A stretch of DNA of 64,000 bases. Source: Petrotoga mobilis SJ95. GTDB lineage: Bacteria; Thermotogota; Thermotogae; Petrotogales; Petrotogaceae. How positions within the stretch are numbered: the first letter of the stretch is position 1; the number at the start of each line of letters is the position of its first letter. A program made the translations under genes and the position numbers. Of this stretch, positions 9,484 through 17,658 are shown piece by piece. The notes beneath the pieces were generated by a model. The model searched no databases, was not told the origin of the DNA, and worked only from the letters and a program-made list of their open reading frames with translations. The DNA lies in the NCBI RefSeq assembly GCF_000018605.1, contig NC_010003.1, positions 596,501 to 660,500 of the forward strand. The letters run 5' to 3'.

Positions 9484-10393
9484 ACAATTACTTCCAAAAT
9501 TTAAAGCCCATAATAACACCGCTTTAGCAAAGATGATTTCTCTATTAGAAGACAATTATTCACAAACCTGGGAAATTATTTCTAGATTACATTCGGATAT
9601 TCAACCAAAAAATTCATATGTAATAGGTGTTACAGGTAGTCCTGGCGTTGGAAAAAGCTCTTTTATTTCAAGATTGGTCTCATTTTATTCCAACAAAGGT
9701 CAGAATATCGGAATAATACTGATAGATCCTAGCAGCCCTTTCAGTGGTGGGGCTTTTTTGGGAGATAGGGTAAGAATGTTTGATTTAACCAATGCTTCTA
9801 ACGTTTACATTAGAAGTATAGCAAGTAGAGGAGCAATGGGGGGAGTTTGCAATTCGATTTATGATATCATTGATGTAATGAAGGCATTTGGCTTCGATAC
9901 AATAATCATAGAAACGGTGGGAACCGGTCAATCAGAGATCGATATATTCTATGCTTGTGACACAACTCTTTTAATATTATCTCCTGATTCTGGTGATGAA
10001 ATTCAAATTTATAAGGCAGGAATAATGGAAATAGCCGATTGTTATATTGTCAACAAGATAGATCTTCCTAATTCCAAAAGATTTTTAATGTACTTGGAAA
10101 ATTATTTAGATTCACGGAACGAAGATCATAAAAAGGTTTTTGGCGTTAGCTCAATTGAAAACAAAGGATTTGAAAAAGTTTACGAATGGTTAGAATCAAA
10201 CAGAGAATACTTTCAAAACCTTAATTTAAAAGAAAATTTAAGAAAAAAAAGTCGAGTTAAAAACTATCTTTTCCATCTGATAGAAAATTACTTGGAAGGT
10301 TATTCTTTAGAAAATCAAGATGCCGATTCCCTTAAAAAAGACGTTATAGCATTCATCTGTGAAGAGGAGGGAAACGATGGAGCCAAAAATTGA
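9461..10393 (+). CDS. meaB: MeaB/ArgK family G-protein chaperone of methylmalonyl-CoA mutase
   Basis: GTPase that loads or protects adenosylcobalamin in the mutase. It shows the P-loop GSPGVGKSS (about residues 59-67), the switch region [18 protein letters not shown], the GTGQSE segment after ETV and the NKID guanine-specificity motif. Length (310) is normal. The start is TTG 9461 with AAGGTGA 6 bases before it, inside the end of mcmA2, so translation is probably coupled. Its position between mutase and epimerase genes supports the role. Confidence 0.95.
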   Translation: MQWAEKYEQLLPKFKAHNNTALAKMISLLEDNYSQTWEIISRLHSDIQPKNSYVIGVTGSPGVGKSSFISRLVSFYSNKGQNIGIILIDPSSPFSGGAFLGDRVRMFDLTNASNVYIRSIASRGAMGGVCNSIYDIIDVMKAFGFDTIIIETVGTGQSEIDIFYACDTTLLILSPDSGDEIQIYKAGIMEIADCYIVNKIDLPNSKRFLMYLENYLDSRNEDHKKVFGVSSIENKGFEKVYEWLESNREYFQNLNLKENLRKKSRVKNYLFHLIENYLEGYSLENQDADSLKKDVIAFICEEEGNDGAKN

Positions 10394-10781
10394 CCACATC
10401 GGAATTGCTGTCAATTCCATAGAAGAAGCATTCAAGTTGTATAGGGACCTACTTCACATTGAAAAGAGCACTGAAGAGATCCTTGAAGATAGGGGTATAA
10501 AAGTTACCTTTTTGTACATAAAAGATGTTAGAATAGAACTTATGGAGCCTATGAGAGAAGACTCTGAAATATCAAATTTTTTAAAAAAACGAGGCGAGGG
10601 ATTCCACCACATCGCATTTCAAGTAGATAACATTAAAATGGTCTTAGAAAACGCAAAAAAAATGGGTTACAAAACCTTATCTGATGAGCCTAATCGAGGA
10701 GCAGGTGGAAGTTTAGTTTTCTTTTTACATCCAAAATCTGCTAACGGTATTTTAACCGAGTTTGTTGAATATCAAAAATAG
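10377..10781 (+). CDS. mce: Methylmalonyl-CoA epimerase
   Basis: 134-residue vicinal-oxygen-chelate protein converting (S)- and (R)-methylmalonyl-CoA. Metal ligands are visible in DHIGIAV (His), FHHIAFQV (His) and the C-terminal LTEFVEY (Glu). ATG 10377 follows GAGGAGGG closely; an upstream GTG at 10359 would overlap this site and is rejected. It overlaps the end of meaB by 17 bases. It connects the mutase to the carboxyltransferase genes that follow. Confidence 0.95.
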   Translation: MEPKIDHIGIAVNSIEEAFKLYRDLLHIEKSTEEILEDRGIKVTFLYIKDVRIELMEPMREDSEISNFLKKRGEGFHHIAFQVDNIKMVLENAKKMGYKTLSDEPNRGAGGSLVFFLHPKSANGILTEFVEYQK

Positions 10782-10793
10782 CAATTTATGGAA

Positions 10794-10830
10794 CGAAGGG
10801 GCGCTGACACGACGTTTTAGAGTTTTCAAT
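10794..10830 (+). repeat. Dispersed GC-rich intergenic repeat, copy E2
   Basis: Shares AAGGGGCGCTGACA and TTTTAGAGTTTT with copy E1 at 8995, in the same order with one to a few base differences between the blocks. It lies just before the ribosome site of the carboxyltransferase gene. E1 and E2 therefore flank the mcmA2-meaB-mce block as direct repeats about 1.8 kb apart. Confidence 0.7.
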
Positions 10831-10866
10831 TATAGTATAAATATCGCAAATGAGGAGGTCTTATAT

Positions 10867-12423
10867 ATGCCAGATGAAGAACTAATTCAAAAAATAGAAG
10901 AGTTGAGAAAAAAGAAAGACTCCCTTCTTCTTGGTGGAGGGGAAGAGAGAATAGAGAAACAACATAAAATGGGTAAATTAACCGCCCGTGAGAGAATAGA
11001 CGCTCTTGTAGATGAAGGTACTTTCGAAGAAATCGATATGTTAGTTAAACATAGATGTACATACTTTGATTTAGATAAAAAAGAGTTTCCATACGATGGA
11101 GTTGTCACAGGATTTGGAGAGATCAACGGCAAAAAAGTTGCAATTTTTTCCCAAGATTTCACCATTCAAGGTGGATCCCTTGGAGAAATGCATGCAAAGA
11201 AAATAATGAAATTACAAGATTTGGCTATGAAATACGGTATACCTTTAATCGGAATAAATGACTCTGGCGGAGCTAGAATACAGGAAGCTGTTGATGCCCT
11301 ATATGGTTACGGTGGAATCTTTTATAGAAATACCCAGGCTTCTGGTGTAATTCCTCAAATAACCGTTATAGCCGGCCCGTGTGCAGGAGGGGCGGTTTAC
11401 TCCCCAGCGATAACTGATTTTGTAATTATGGTGGATCAAACTTCACAAATGTTTATCACAGGCCCTCAGGTTATAAAAACTGTGACTGGCGAGGACATTG
11501 ATAAAGAGAATTTGGGAGGGGGTAAGATTCATAACTCAAAAAGCGGTGTCGCCCACCTTTTGGCAAAAGACGATGGGCAAGCCATGGAACTTGTCAGAAA
11601 GTTACTTTCTTACATACCTTCAAACAATGTTGATCCTGTAGAACCAATTGATTACGATAAAAATTATGAATTACCCGAAGAAATAAACGAAATAGTCTCA
11701 CCTAACCCGAAAAAAAGTTATGATGTAAAAGATTTAATCAATTTAGTATTTGATCCAGGGTCTTTTTTTGAAATTCATCCTCATTTTGCCAAAAATATTG
11801 TCGTAGGCTTTGCAAGATTGGAAGGAAAATCTGTGGGGATAATAGCCAATCAACCAAAAATCTTGGCAGGTTCTCTCGATATCGATGCTTCCGATAAAGC
11901 AGCCAGATTTATAAGATTTTGTGACTCTTTTAATATACCTATTATCACCTTTGTTGACACACCTGGATACTTACCAGGAGTATCTCAAGAACACGGTGGA
12001 ATAATTAGACATGGAGCAAAGCTATTGTATGCTTATTCTGAATCCACCGTTCCTATGATCACAGTAATTTTAAGAAAAGCCTATGGTGGGGCTTATATTG
12101 CAATGGCTTCACAACATTTGGGCGCTGATTTTGTGTTTGCATACCCAACAGCGGAAATAGCTGTTATGGGATCAGAGGGTGCCGCAAACATTATCTTCGC
12201 TAAAGAGATTGAAAGTTCTGAAAATCCCGAAGAAAGGAGAAAAAGACGCGTTGAAGAATACAAAGAGCGGTTTGCAAATCCCTATGAAGCAGCTTCTAGG
12301 GGCTATATAGAAGATGTTATAGAACCCATCGAAACAAGAAGAAGGTTAGCTACTTCTCTTTCCATAGCTTACTCAAAAGTAAAACCGACTCCATCTAAAA
12401 AGCATGGAAATATTCCGTTATGA
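10867..12423 (+). CDS. mmdA: Methylmalonyl-CoA decarboxylase/propionyl-CoA carboxylase carboxyltransferase subunit
   Basis: 518-residue biotin-dependent carboxyltransferase with two crotonase-like halves. Conserved parts include GKLTARERIDALVD, NDSGGARIQE, GPCAGGAVYSPA, FVDTPGYLPG, LRKAYGGAYIAM and FAYPTAEIAVMG. The start is ATG 10867 after GAGGAGG; a longer reading from 10762 runs through repeat E2 and is unlikely. The following OadG-like and biotin carrier genes suggest a Na+-pumping methylmalonyl-CoA decarboxylase, although the membrane beta subunit is not in this window, so a carboxylase or transcarboxylase role remains possible. Confidence 0.92.
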   Translation: MPDEELIQKIEELRKKKDSLLLGGGEERIEKQHKMGKLTARERIDALVDEGTFEEIDMLVKHRCTYFDLDKKEFPYDGVVTGFGEINGKKVAIFSQDFTIQGGSLGEMHAKKIMKLQDLAMKYGIPLIGINDSGGARIQEAVDALYGYGGIFYRNTQASGVIPQITVIAGPCAGGAVYSPAITDFVIMVDQTSQMFITGPQVIKTVTGEDIDKENLGGGKIHNSKSGVAHLLAKDDGQAMELVRKLLSYIPSNNVDPVEPIDYDKNYELPEEINEIVSPNPKKSYDVKDLINLVFDPGSFFEIHPHFAKNIVVGFARLEGKSVGIIANQPKILAGSLDIDASDKAARFIRFCDSFNIPIITFVDTPGYLPGVSQEHGGIIRHGAKLLYAYSESTVPMITVILRKAYGGAYIAMASQHLGADFVFAYPTAEIAVMGSEGAANIIFAKEIESSENPEERRKRRVEEYKERFANPYEAASRGYIEDVIEPIETRRRLATSLSIAYSKVKPTPSKKHGNIPL

Positions 12424-12436
12424 TGGAGGAATAATT

Positions 12437-12829
12437 ATGAAAAATGTATGGATTATTTCATTAATGGGAATATCTATAGTCTTTCTATTGCTAATAATTT
12501 TAATGGTGATCATTTGGCTTTTCCGTTTTTTCTTTAAAAGTAATACTAATAATTCGTCAGGTAAATCAAGTTTAGAAAAACCTCAAAAAGAGTACATAAA
12601 ACCACCACAGGTCAAAAGAATTGAAAATGACGAGAAAAGTGATGAAGAAGAACTGTTTGCTATCGTTTCGGCTATAACCAGTTATCTTGCTGACAAAGAA
12701 TTCAAAATTGAAAGCATTAAAGAAGTTCCAAATAAAGAGTTGAAATTGGAAAAGAAAATTAAAACAAGGTGGATGAAACACCAACCTTCTATTTCTTGGA
12801 GACCTTATTACAACAAAAAGTGGAGGTAA
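12437..12829 (+). CDS. mmdD: OadG/MmdD-like small membrane subunit of a biotin-dependent decarboxylase
   Basis: 130 residues with one N-terminal transmembrane helix (about residues 5-28) ending in WLFRFFF, a hydrophilic linker, a middle helix-forming segment (EELFAIVSAITSYLAD) and a C-terminal tail that includes WRPYYNKKWR. This is the layout of OadG/MmdD subunits, which hold the carboxyltransferase to the membrane partner. ATG 12437 is chosen because GATGGAGGA, overlapping the mmdA stop, lies 6 bases upstream. Sequence conservation in this family is low, so the call leans on context. Confidence 0.8.
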   Translation: MKNVWIISLMGISIVFLLLIILMVIIWLFRFFFKSNTNNSSGKSSLEKPQKEYIKPPQVKRIENDEKSDEEELFAIVSAITSYLADKEFKIESIKEVPNKELKLEKKIKTRWMKHQPSISWRPYYNKKWR

Positions 12830-12835
12830 AGTAAA

Positions 12836-13306
12836 TTGAAAAGAAAATTCAAAGTTACTATAAACAATAAAACCTATGAGGTTGAAGTTGAGGAAATAGG
12901 CTCTGAAATTGCTAACGAAGAAAAAACAAAAGAAACAGAAGAAAGAGTCTCTGAAAAAGAGCAATTTAATGAGATCCCCAAAGCTGTTGTCGAGAAAAAA
13001 GCTGAAAAAAGGGGCAAGAAAAAAGTTGAGAAAAAACAAAAAGATGAAGAGGAAAAGGTCCCTGAGGAGCCAAATAAAAGGGAAACAGACTCAGGTTATG
13101 AGGTCAAAGCTCCCCTTCCAGGAGTAATCAACGAAATAAATGTGAAAGAAGGTCAGAGCGTCAAAGCTGGAGATAAGCTTGTCATAATCGAAGCAATGAA
13201 GATGGAAAATGAAATACCAGCCGAAAACGACGGTATAGTTGAAAAAATTTTGGTAAAAAGAGGGGACAACGTCGAAGGTGATCAAACATTAATGATTATA
13301 AGGTAA
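12836..13306 (+). CDS. mmdC: Biotin carboxyl carrier subunit (MmdC-like)
   Basis: 156 residues. The N-terminal about 25 residues form a small KVTINNKTYEVEVEE strand domain, the middle (about 30-80) is a Lys/Glu-rich linker, and the C-terminal 75 residues are a biotinyl domain with the EAMKME motif whose Lys carries biotin. The TTG start follows GGAGGTAAAG; only 6 bases separate it from mmdD. It would carry CO2 from methylmalonyl-CoA on the mmdA subunit to its acceptor. Confidence 0.94.
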   Translation: MKRKFKVTINNKTYEVEVEEIGSEIANEEKTKETEERVSEKEQFNEIPKAVVEKKAEKRGKKKVEKKQKDEEEKVPEEPNKRETDSGYEVKAPLPGVINEINVKEGQSVKAGDKLVIIEAMKMENEIPAENDGIVEKILVKRGDNVEGDQTLMIIR

Positions 13307-13352
13307 AAATCACTAATCTCCAAAGTGGAAAGGGGGCACATGTCTCGATCAA

Positions 13353-14393
13353 ATGAATGAAACTCTAACTTTGAAAATAAGACGATTTGTGATATCGATT
13401 ATAATTTTTGTTCTAATAGTCTTTACAGGAACGGTAGGTTATATGATACTGGAAGATTGGGCTTTTTTAGACTCTCTATTTTTTACTATAATCACCTTGA
13501 GTACCGTTGGATACGATATACCTGCCGATCTATCGGGAGTTTCACATATATTTACAATGGCATTGATCCTCTCTGGAATAACGGTAGTTTTATACTCTCT
13601 TTCAACCCTAACCTCCTTCATTGTTGAGGGTGAGATGAGAAACGTTTTGGAGGTAAGAAAAAGAATGAAAAAAATAGATGGTATGAATAATCATTATATT
13701 GTTGTAGGAGCCGGTAAAACGGGATTTTTTGTCTGTCAAAATCTGTTAAAAGAGAAAAAAGATTTTGTCTTGTTGGATAAATCAGAAGAAAGAGCACAAC
13801 AATTTCTAAAAGAAATAAATGAGGAAATTCCATATTTTATTGGTGACGCAAAAAATGAAACGGTGCTGGAAGAAGTTGGAGTCAAAAGAGCTGATAGCAT
13901 CATATTAACCCTACCGTCCGATGTGGATAACTTGTTTGTTGCTTTAACGGTGAAAAGTATAGTACCTAAAATCAACATCATCTCAAAAGTCAACGATCCC
14001 GAATCGGTGAAGAAACTATCTTATGCTGGAATCAACAAGATTGTTCTTGAATCTGAAATCTCTGGTAATAGATTAGCCTATATGGCAACTCGGCCTAATA
14101 TTGTATCATTTCTTGAAACGATCATTCATACGCCAGAAAAAGATTTACAGCTGGAAGAGGTTGATATACCCAAAAACTCTTGGGTAATTGGTAAATCCCT
14201 TAAGGAAATAGCCCTACCCGACAAGGTAGATATGATTGTGATAGCCGTAAGAAAAAAGGATAATAACAGCATATTCAATCCTAAGGCAAATACCATAATA
14301 GAAGAGGGAGACGTGATAATAGTACTGGGGGAAGACTCTAAAATTAAAAGATTGAGAGAGATAGTTGAGCAAGATAGTTACCAGCTAAGATGA
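13353..14393 (+). CDS. Two-helix K+ channel with RCK (TrkA-N/TrkA-C) domains
   Basis: MthK/Kch-like channel of 346 residues. Two transmembrane helices (about 12-32 and 65-90) flank a pore loop with the selectivity filter TVGYD (51-55). The cytoplasmic part starts with a Rossmann RCK domain (VVGAGKTG, 117-124) and ends with a TrkA-C domain (IPKNSWVIGKSLKEIALP onward). ATG 13353 has its nearest ribosome-like site (AAGGGGG) 15 bases upstream, directly in front of a six-codon reading frame (13340-13360) that overlaps this start; the two may be coupled. Confidence 0.9.
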   Translation: MNETLTLKIRRFVISIIIFVLIVFTGTVGYMILEDWAFLDSLFFTIITLSTVGYDIPADLSGVSHIFTMALILSGITVVLYSLSTLTSFIVEGEMRNVLEVRKRMKKIDGMNNHYIVVGAGKTGFFVCQNLLKEKKDFVLLDKSEERAQQFLKEINEEIPYFIGDAKNETVLEEVGVKRADSIILTLPSDVDNLFVALTVKSIVPKINIISKVNDPESVKKLSYAGINKIVLESEISGNRLAYMATRPNIVSFLETIIHTPEKDLQLEEVDIPKNSWVIGKSLKEIALPDKVDMIVIAVRKKDNNSIFNPKANTIIEEGDVIIVLGEDSKIKRLREIVEQDSYQLR

Positions 14394-14404
14394 GGGGGTA
14401 TAAA

Positions 14405-15721
14405 ATGTACAAAAAAACTTTGGTTCCCACTTTAATGATTCTTTTACTTTTTTCGTTTGGATTTTCAATAAATTTAGAACTTGACTTTCAAGGGACATAT
14501 GATAATTATGAAGAAACCTTCACTGACAGGATAGGTATAAAGTTATACAATTACACTTCAAACTTCGATATCACAAGTGAGTTAGCCTTTTACAACGATG
14601 ATAAGTATTATTTTTATGAGTCAGATTACTATTGGGATCACTACTTTCTGATAGAAAACAGTTATATTACCCTTAGAAACGATGATCAAACACTTGAATT
14701 GAGTGGTGGTATAAAACAACTAAAAGATGAAGTGAATTCTCCCTACTCATTGTTTTTATCTTCCAATAATATTCCTCTTGTTAATTTAGATGTAGGATAT
14801 GAAGATGAACATTTCTTTTTTGAAACCATGTGGGTTCAATTGGTAAGTGAAAATAACTGGAATTTTGATCCTAAAGCAATGAATTACAAAACGTATGGAT
14901 TGAAATTTGGCAATTTCAGGGTGGGCTATCAAGATGTGCTTGTTTACAACAGGACTTTTGACCTTTTTTATTTTTTAAATCCAATGCCCGCATATTTTGC
15001 TCAAGAGATTAGAGCAGTAGGAAATGGTATGCCTTGGTCCGAAGAAATAAACGATAACTCAATAATGGGATTCTTCTTTGATTACAAGGACTCTAATTAC
15101 TATATTTACTCTCAATTATTAGTAGACGATTTCAACGCCAACAGATTCTTCAATCCAGAGGACACACAAACTCCTGACAAAGTAGCCTTTTCTTCTGGAT
15201 TAAACCTAGCAAGCAGCCTAGGAACTTTAGGTGTTTACGGTGCCTTTGCAACACAATACACTTTTCAACCTGGATGTGGTAACAGTAGTTACACTATCTA
15301 TCCGGACAGTATTTATTATTATAAAGGTGAGAAGAGGATTATAGATTTCACAGATAATTACATCGGATACAAATACGGTGAAAACACGGTTTCTTTCCTA
15401 GTTGACTATAATTACACGTACAATAAGTGGTTCAACCTTTATTCTTCTTTTGAAACGGTGTTTTCCGGAAGTAAATCCCCAACGGAGAATACGGCTCCAG
15501 ATGAAGGTACCTATCTTTTGGATGATCCACTTTTGGAAAAAAGATATGTGTATACCATAGCAACAAACTTCTATTTTAACAATCTAGAGTTTAACCTATC
15601 AGCTGATATGGGAGTAATACAAAATAAATTAGAATTCAATGAAGTTGCAGATACTTTCGAACCTTCAACTGAAGATGAAAATATTTTAAAAATAAACTTT
15701 GGATTTGGTATAGAATTTTAA
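14405..15721 (+). CDS. secreted beta-barrel-like protein of unknown function
   Basis: 438 residues with a signal peptide (MYKKT, hydrophobic LMILLLFSFGFS) and a Tyr/Phe/Asn/Asp-rich body of alternating strands that ends in INFGFGIEF, a terminal aromatic typical of outer-membrane barrels. ATG 14405 is preceded by GAGGGGG, which itself overlaps the stop of the channel gene; an earlier ATG at 14390 overlaps that site. It shares its style with 3569-4921, but I see no clear homology by eye. No function is proposed. Confidence 0.72.
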   Translation: MYKKTLVPTLMILLLFSFGFSINLELDFQGTYDNYEETFTDRIGIKLYNYTSNFDITSELAFYNDDKYYFYESDYYWDHYFLIENSYITLRNDDQTLELSGGIKQLKDEVNSPYSLFLSSNNIPLVNLDVGYEDEHFFFETMWVQLVSENNWNFDPKAMNYKTYGLKFGNFRVGYQDVLVYNRTFDLFYFLNPMPAYFAQEIRAVGNGMPWSEEINDNSIMGFFFDYKDSNYYIYSQLLVDDFNANRFFNPEDTQTPDKVAFSSGLNLASSLGTLGVYGAFATQYTFQPGCGNSSYTIYPDSIYYYKGEKRIIDFTDNYIGYKYGENTVSFLVDYNYTYNKWFNLYSSFETVFSGSKSPTENTAPDEGTYLLDDPLLEKRYVYTIATNFYFNNLEFNLSADMGVIQNKLEFNEVADTFEPSTEDENILKINFGFGIEF

Positions 15722-15762
15722 TATAATTTTTAAATAAAAACAATAACCTTATTTAGATTTTC

Positions 15763-15771
15763 TGTTATAAT
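15763..15771 (+). promoter_or_regulatory. Extended -10 promoter of the rpsF operon
   Basis: TGTTATAAT matches the TGnTATAAT extended -10. It is followed by a leader of about 60 bases that can form a small CTGA/TCAG hairpin before the AGGAGGAGG ribosome site. I do not see the CCG feature of the known S6:S18 leader motif. Confidence 0.55.
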
Positions 15772-15835
15772 TGCACATGAAAAAATCCTGCTTCTGATAA
15801 GTTCAGAGGCCTAAGACCATAGGAGGAGGTATATA

Positions 15836-16213
15836 GTGGGAAAAAGATACTACGAAACAATGTTTGTCGTTAGAACAGACATTCCTGAAGAGGAAAGAAA
15901 TGCTTTGGCAGAAAAGGTGAGGGGTTGGATAGAAGGCCAACTGGAAGGTGAAGTAGAAGAGTTCACGAGATGGGGTGTAAGGAAATTAGCCTATAGGACT
16001 CAAAAAGGTAAATTTACAGAAGGTGATTACACCTACATCATATACAAAGCTGATCCAGAAAAGATTAACCAACTGGATGATCTTTTTAAAGTGAACCAAG
16101 AGATTTTTAGGTTTCAAACGATTAGAAGAGAAGATCTTGAGAAAAAAGTAAGAAAAACCCAAAAAGAAGCAAAAATAAAGGTAGAAGAACCAGAAATTTC
16201 TGAAGAAATTTAA
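15836..16213 (+). CDS. rpsF: 30S ribosomal protein bS6
   Basis: 125 residues. RYYETMFVVRTDIPEEE at the start, RWGVRKLAYRTQKGKFTEGDY and the IFRFQTIRRED segment are typical of bS6. It binds bS18 and the central domain of 16S rRNA. The GTG start follows AGGAGGAGG. The C-terminal 25 residues are a charged extension. It forms an rpsF-ssb-rpsR operon. Confidence 0.96.
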   Translation: MGKRYYETMFVVRTDIPEEERNALAEKVRGWIEGQLEGEVEEFTRWGVRKLAYRTQKGKFTEGDYTYIIYKADPEKINQLDDLFKVNQEIFRFQTIRREDLEKKVRKTQKEAKIKVEEPEISEEI

Positions 16214-16235
16214 CGAAAAATAGGAAGTGTTTTTT

Positions 16236-16751
16236 ATGTCTATTTCTTATAACAAAGTTATTTTGGTTGGGAGATTGACCAGAGATCCAGAGATACGTTC
16301 TACTATGAATGGAAATAACGTTGCAAACTTTCATTTAGCTGTTGACGGAGGTACTTCAAACAATCAAGATGGCACAGATTTCATAAAAATTGTGGCTTTT
16401 GGTAAACAAGCGGATTTTGCATCAAACTATTTAAAAAAAGGGAAATTGATCCTAGTTGAAGGATCGCTTCATATTAATCAATGGACAGATAGAGATAATA
16501 TAAAAAGAGAAACAGCTGAAATCTGGGCCAATAGAATGAATTTCATGGAAACAAAAAAGGCTCAAGAAGCTAATGAATTTTCTGGTATGCCCATTGCGGT
16601 AGAAGAAGGTTTCTCTGATATAGACAATATTTCAGACACCGATCCGATCGAAGAAATAGGTGATGAAGCTTTTCTCGGAGACGACACTTTTTTAGAAGGA
16701 GACCTTGATGACCTTGAAAATGATCTTTCTTCAGATAATAAACCTATCTGA
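16236..16751 (+). CDS. ssb: Single-stranded DNA-binding protein
   Basis: 171 residues with an N-terminal OB fold (SYNKVILVGRLTRDPEIR, DFIKIVAFGKQADFASNYLKKGKLILVEGSL) and an acidic, low-complexity C-terminal half. ATG 16236 is preferred to GTG 16227 because AGGAAG lies just upstream. The extreme C-terminus is acidic but ends DNKPI rather than the usual DDIPF-type tip, so the terminal aromatic that many SSB partners bind is replaced by Ile. Confidence 0.95.
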   Translation: MSISYNKVILVGRLTRDPEIRSTMNGNNVANFHLAVDGGTSNNQDGTDFIKIVAFGKQADFASNYLKKGKLILVEGSLHINQWTDRDNIKRETAEIWANRMNFMETKKAQEANEFSGMPIAVEEGFSDIDNISDTDPIEEIGDEAFLGDDTFLEGDLDDLENDLSSDNKPI

Positions 16752-16838
16752 TCTGAAAAATTTTAGAAATAAGTTTTTTAGGTAAAGGGGTAACTAGAAC
16801 GAAAATAAAAAATGAGAAAAACGGAGGTTTTAAATAAA

Positions 16839-17069
16839 ATGGCTTACGTTAAAAAAGAAAGAAAAAGGATAAAAAAATGCAAATTATGCAGGGATAATGT
16901 TGAATATATTGATTACAAAGATGTCAGAAAATTAAAAGAGTTTATGAACGATAAAGGAAAAATCCTTCCAAAAAGAATAAATGGAAATTGTGCCAAACAT
17001 CAAAGAATGGTTCGAACAGCGATACAACGTGCAAGAAAAATGATGTTAGTCCCTTACGTGAACGAGTGA
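16839..17069 (+). CDS. rpsR: 30S ribosomal protein bS18
   Basis: 76 residues. KCKLCRDN and NCAKHQRM together form a C-x2-C and C-x2-H pattern, as in zinc-binding (C+) versions of bS18. The conserved region [25 protein letters not shown] is intact in the translation. ATG 16839 follows ACGGAGG; the upstream in-frame ATG at 16812 lacks a ribosome site. It is the last gene of the rpsF operon, before a strong terminator. Confidence 0.95.
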   Translation: MAYVKKERKRIKKCKLCRDNVEYIDYKDVRKLKEFMNDKGKILPKRINGNCAKHQRMVRTAIQRARKMMLVPYVNE

Positions 17070-17094
17070 GGCTACAATTCATGTTATAAATACA

Positions 17095-17128
17095 ATAGAT
17101 AGAGGGATTCCTCTATCTATTTTTTTTG
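17095..17128 (+). terminator. Rho-independent terminator after rpsR
   Basis: An 11-base-pair stem (17095-17105 with 17110-17120), a GATT loop and a run of T. It separates the rpsF operon from rplI. Confidence 0.9.
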
Positions 17129-17155
17129 AAGATATGTTTTTTACCTAATTATGAT
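17126..17155 (+). promoter_or_regulatory. Promoter of rplI
   Basis: TTGAAG (17126-17131), 18-base spacer and TATGAT (17150-17155), 28 bases before the rplI start. The -35 box overlaps the T tract of the preceding terminator. Confidence 0.55.
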
Positions 17156-17183
17156 AAAATTGTACAAAGGGGTGTTTTGACAG

Positions 17184-17633
17184 ATGAAAGTATTGTTGCT
17201 GGAAGATGTAGCTAAATTAGGGAAAAAGGGTGAAATAAAAGAAGTTTCTGATGGATACGCAAGGAATTATTTGATTCCAAAGAATTTGGCTGCTGAAGCA
17301 ACCGGAGGTTATATAAAGCACATTGAAGAAAGCAAAAAAATAGAAGACAAAAAGAAGGAAAATCTAAGAAAAAGAAGCGAAGAAATTTTAGAAAAATTAA
17401 AGGGTACAAAAATAGAAATAAAAGCAAAAGCAGGAGAAAAAGGCAAACTTTTTGGTGCGGTAACAGCTCAAGATATTTCTGAAAAAATAGAGGAATTACT
17501 TGATGAAAAGTTTGACAGAACTTGGTTTGATGAAAAGGTAAACATAAAAGAATTAGGAACTCACACTTTAAAAGTCAAACTTCCTCAAGGCGTGAGAGGG
17601 GAAATAAAGGTTGAAATAAAACCAGAAAACTAA
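17184..17633 (+). CDS. rplI: 50S ribosomal protein bL9
   Basis: 149 residues with the bL9 N-domain ([31 protein letters not shown]), a long central Lys/Glu-rich helix and a C-terminal domain with [12 protein letters not shown] and a [20 protein letters not shown] end. It has its own promoter rather than being in the rpsF operon. The next gene follows after 25 bases, with no terminator between. Confidence 0.96.
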
Positions 17634-17658
17634 CAAATTTCAATGGGAGTTGTGATAG

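Noticed and set aside
12572..13039. A 155-residue Phe-rich minus-strand frame
   Set aside because: It is the shadow of the mmdD and mmdC genes, whose Lys/Glu-rich codons read as Phe/Leu on the other strand.
15772..15835. Known S6:S18 leader motif before rpsF
   Set aside because: A small hairpin is present, but the conserved CCG feature of the published motif is not visible.
16743..16800. Copy of the GC-rich repeat between ssb and rpsR
   Set aside because: ATTTTAGA and AAAGGGG occur but in the opposite order and without the GCGCTGAC core.
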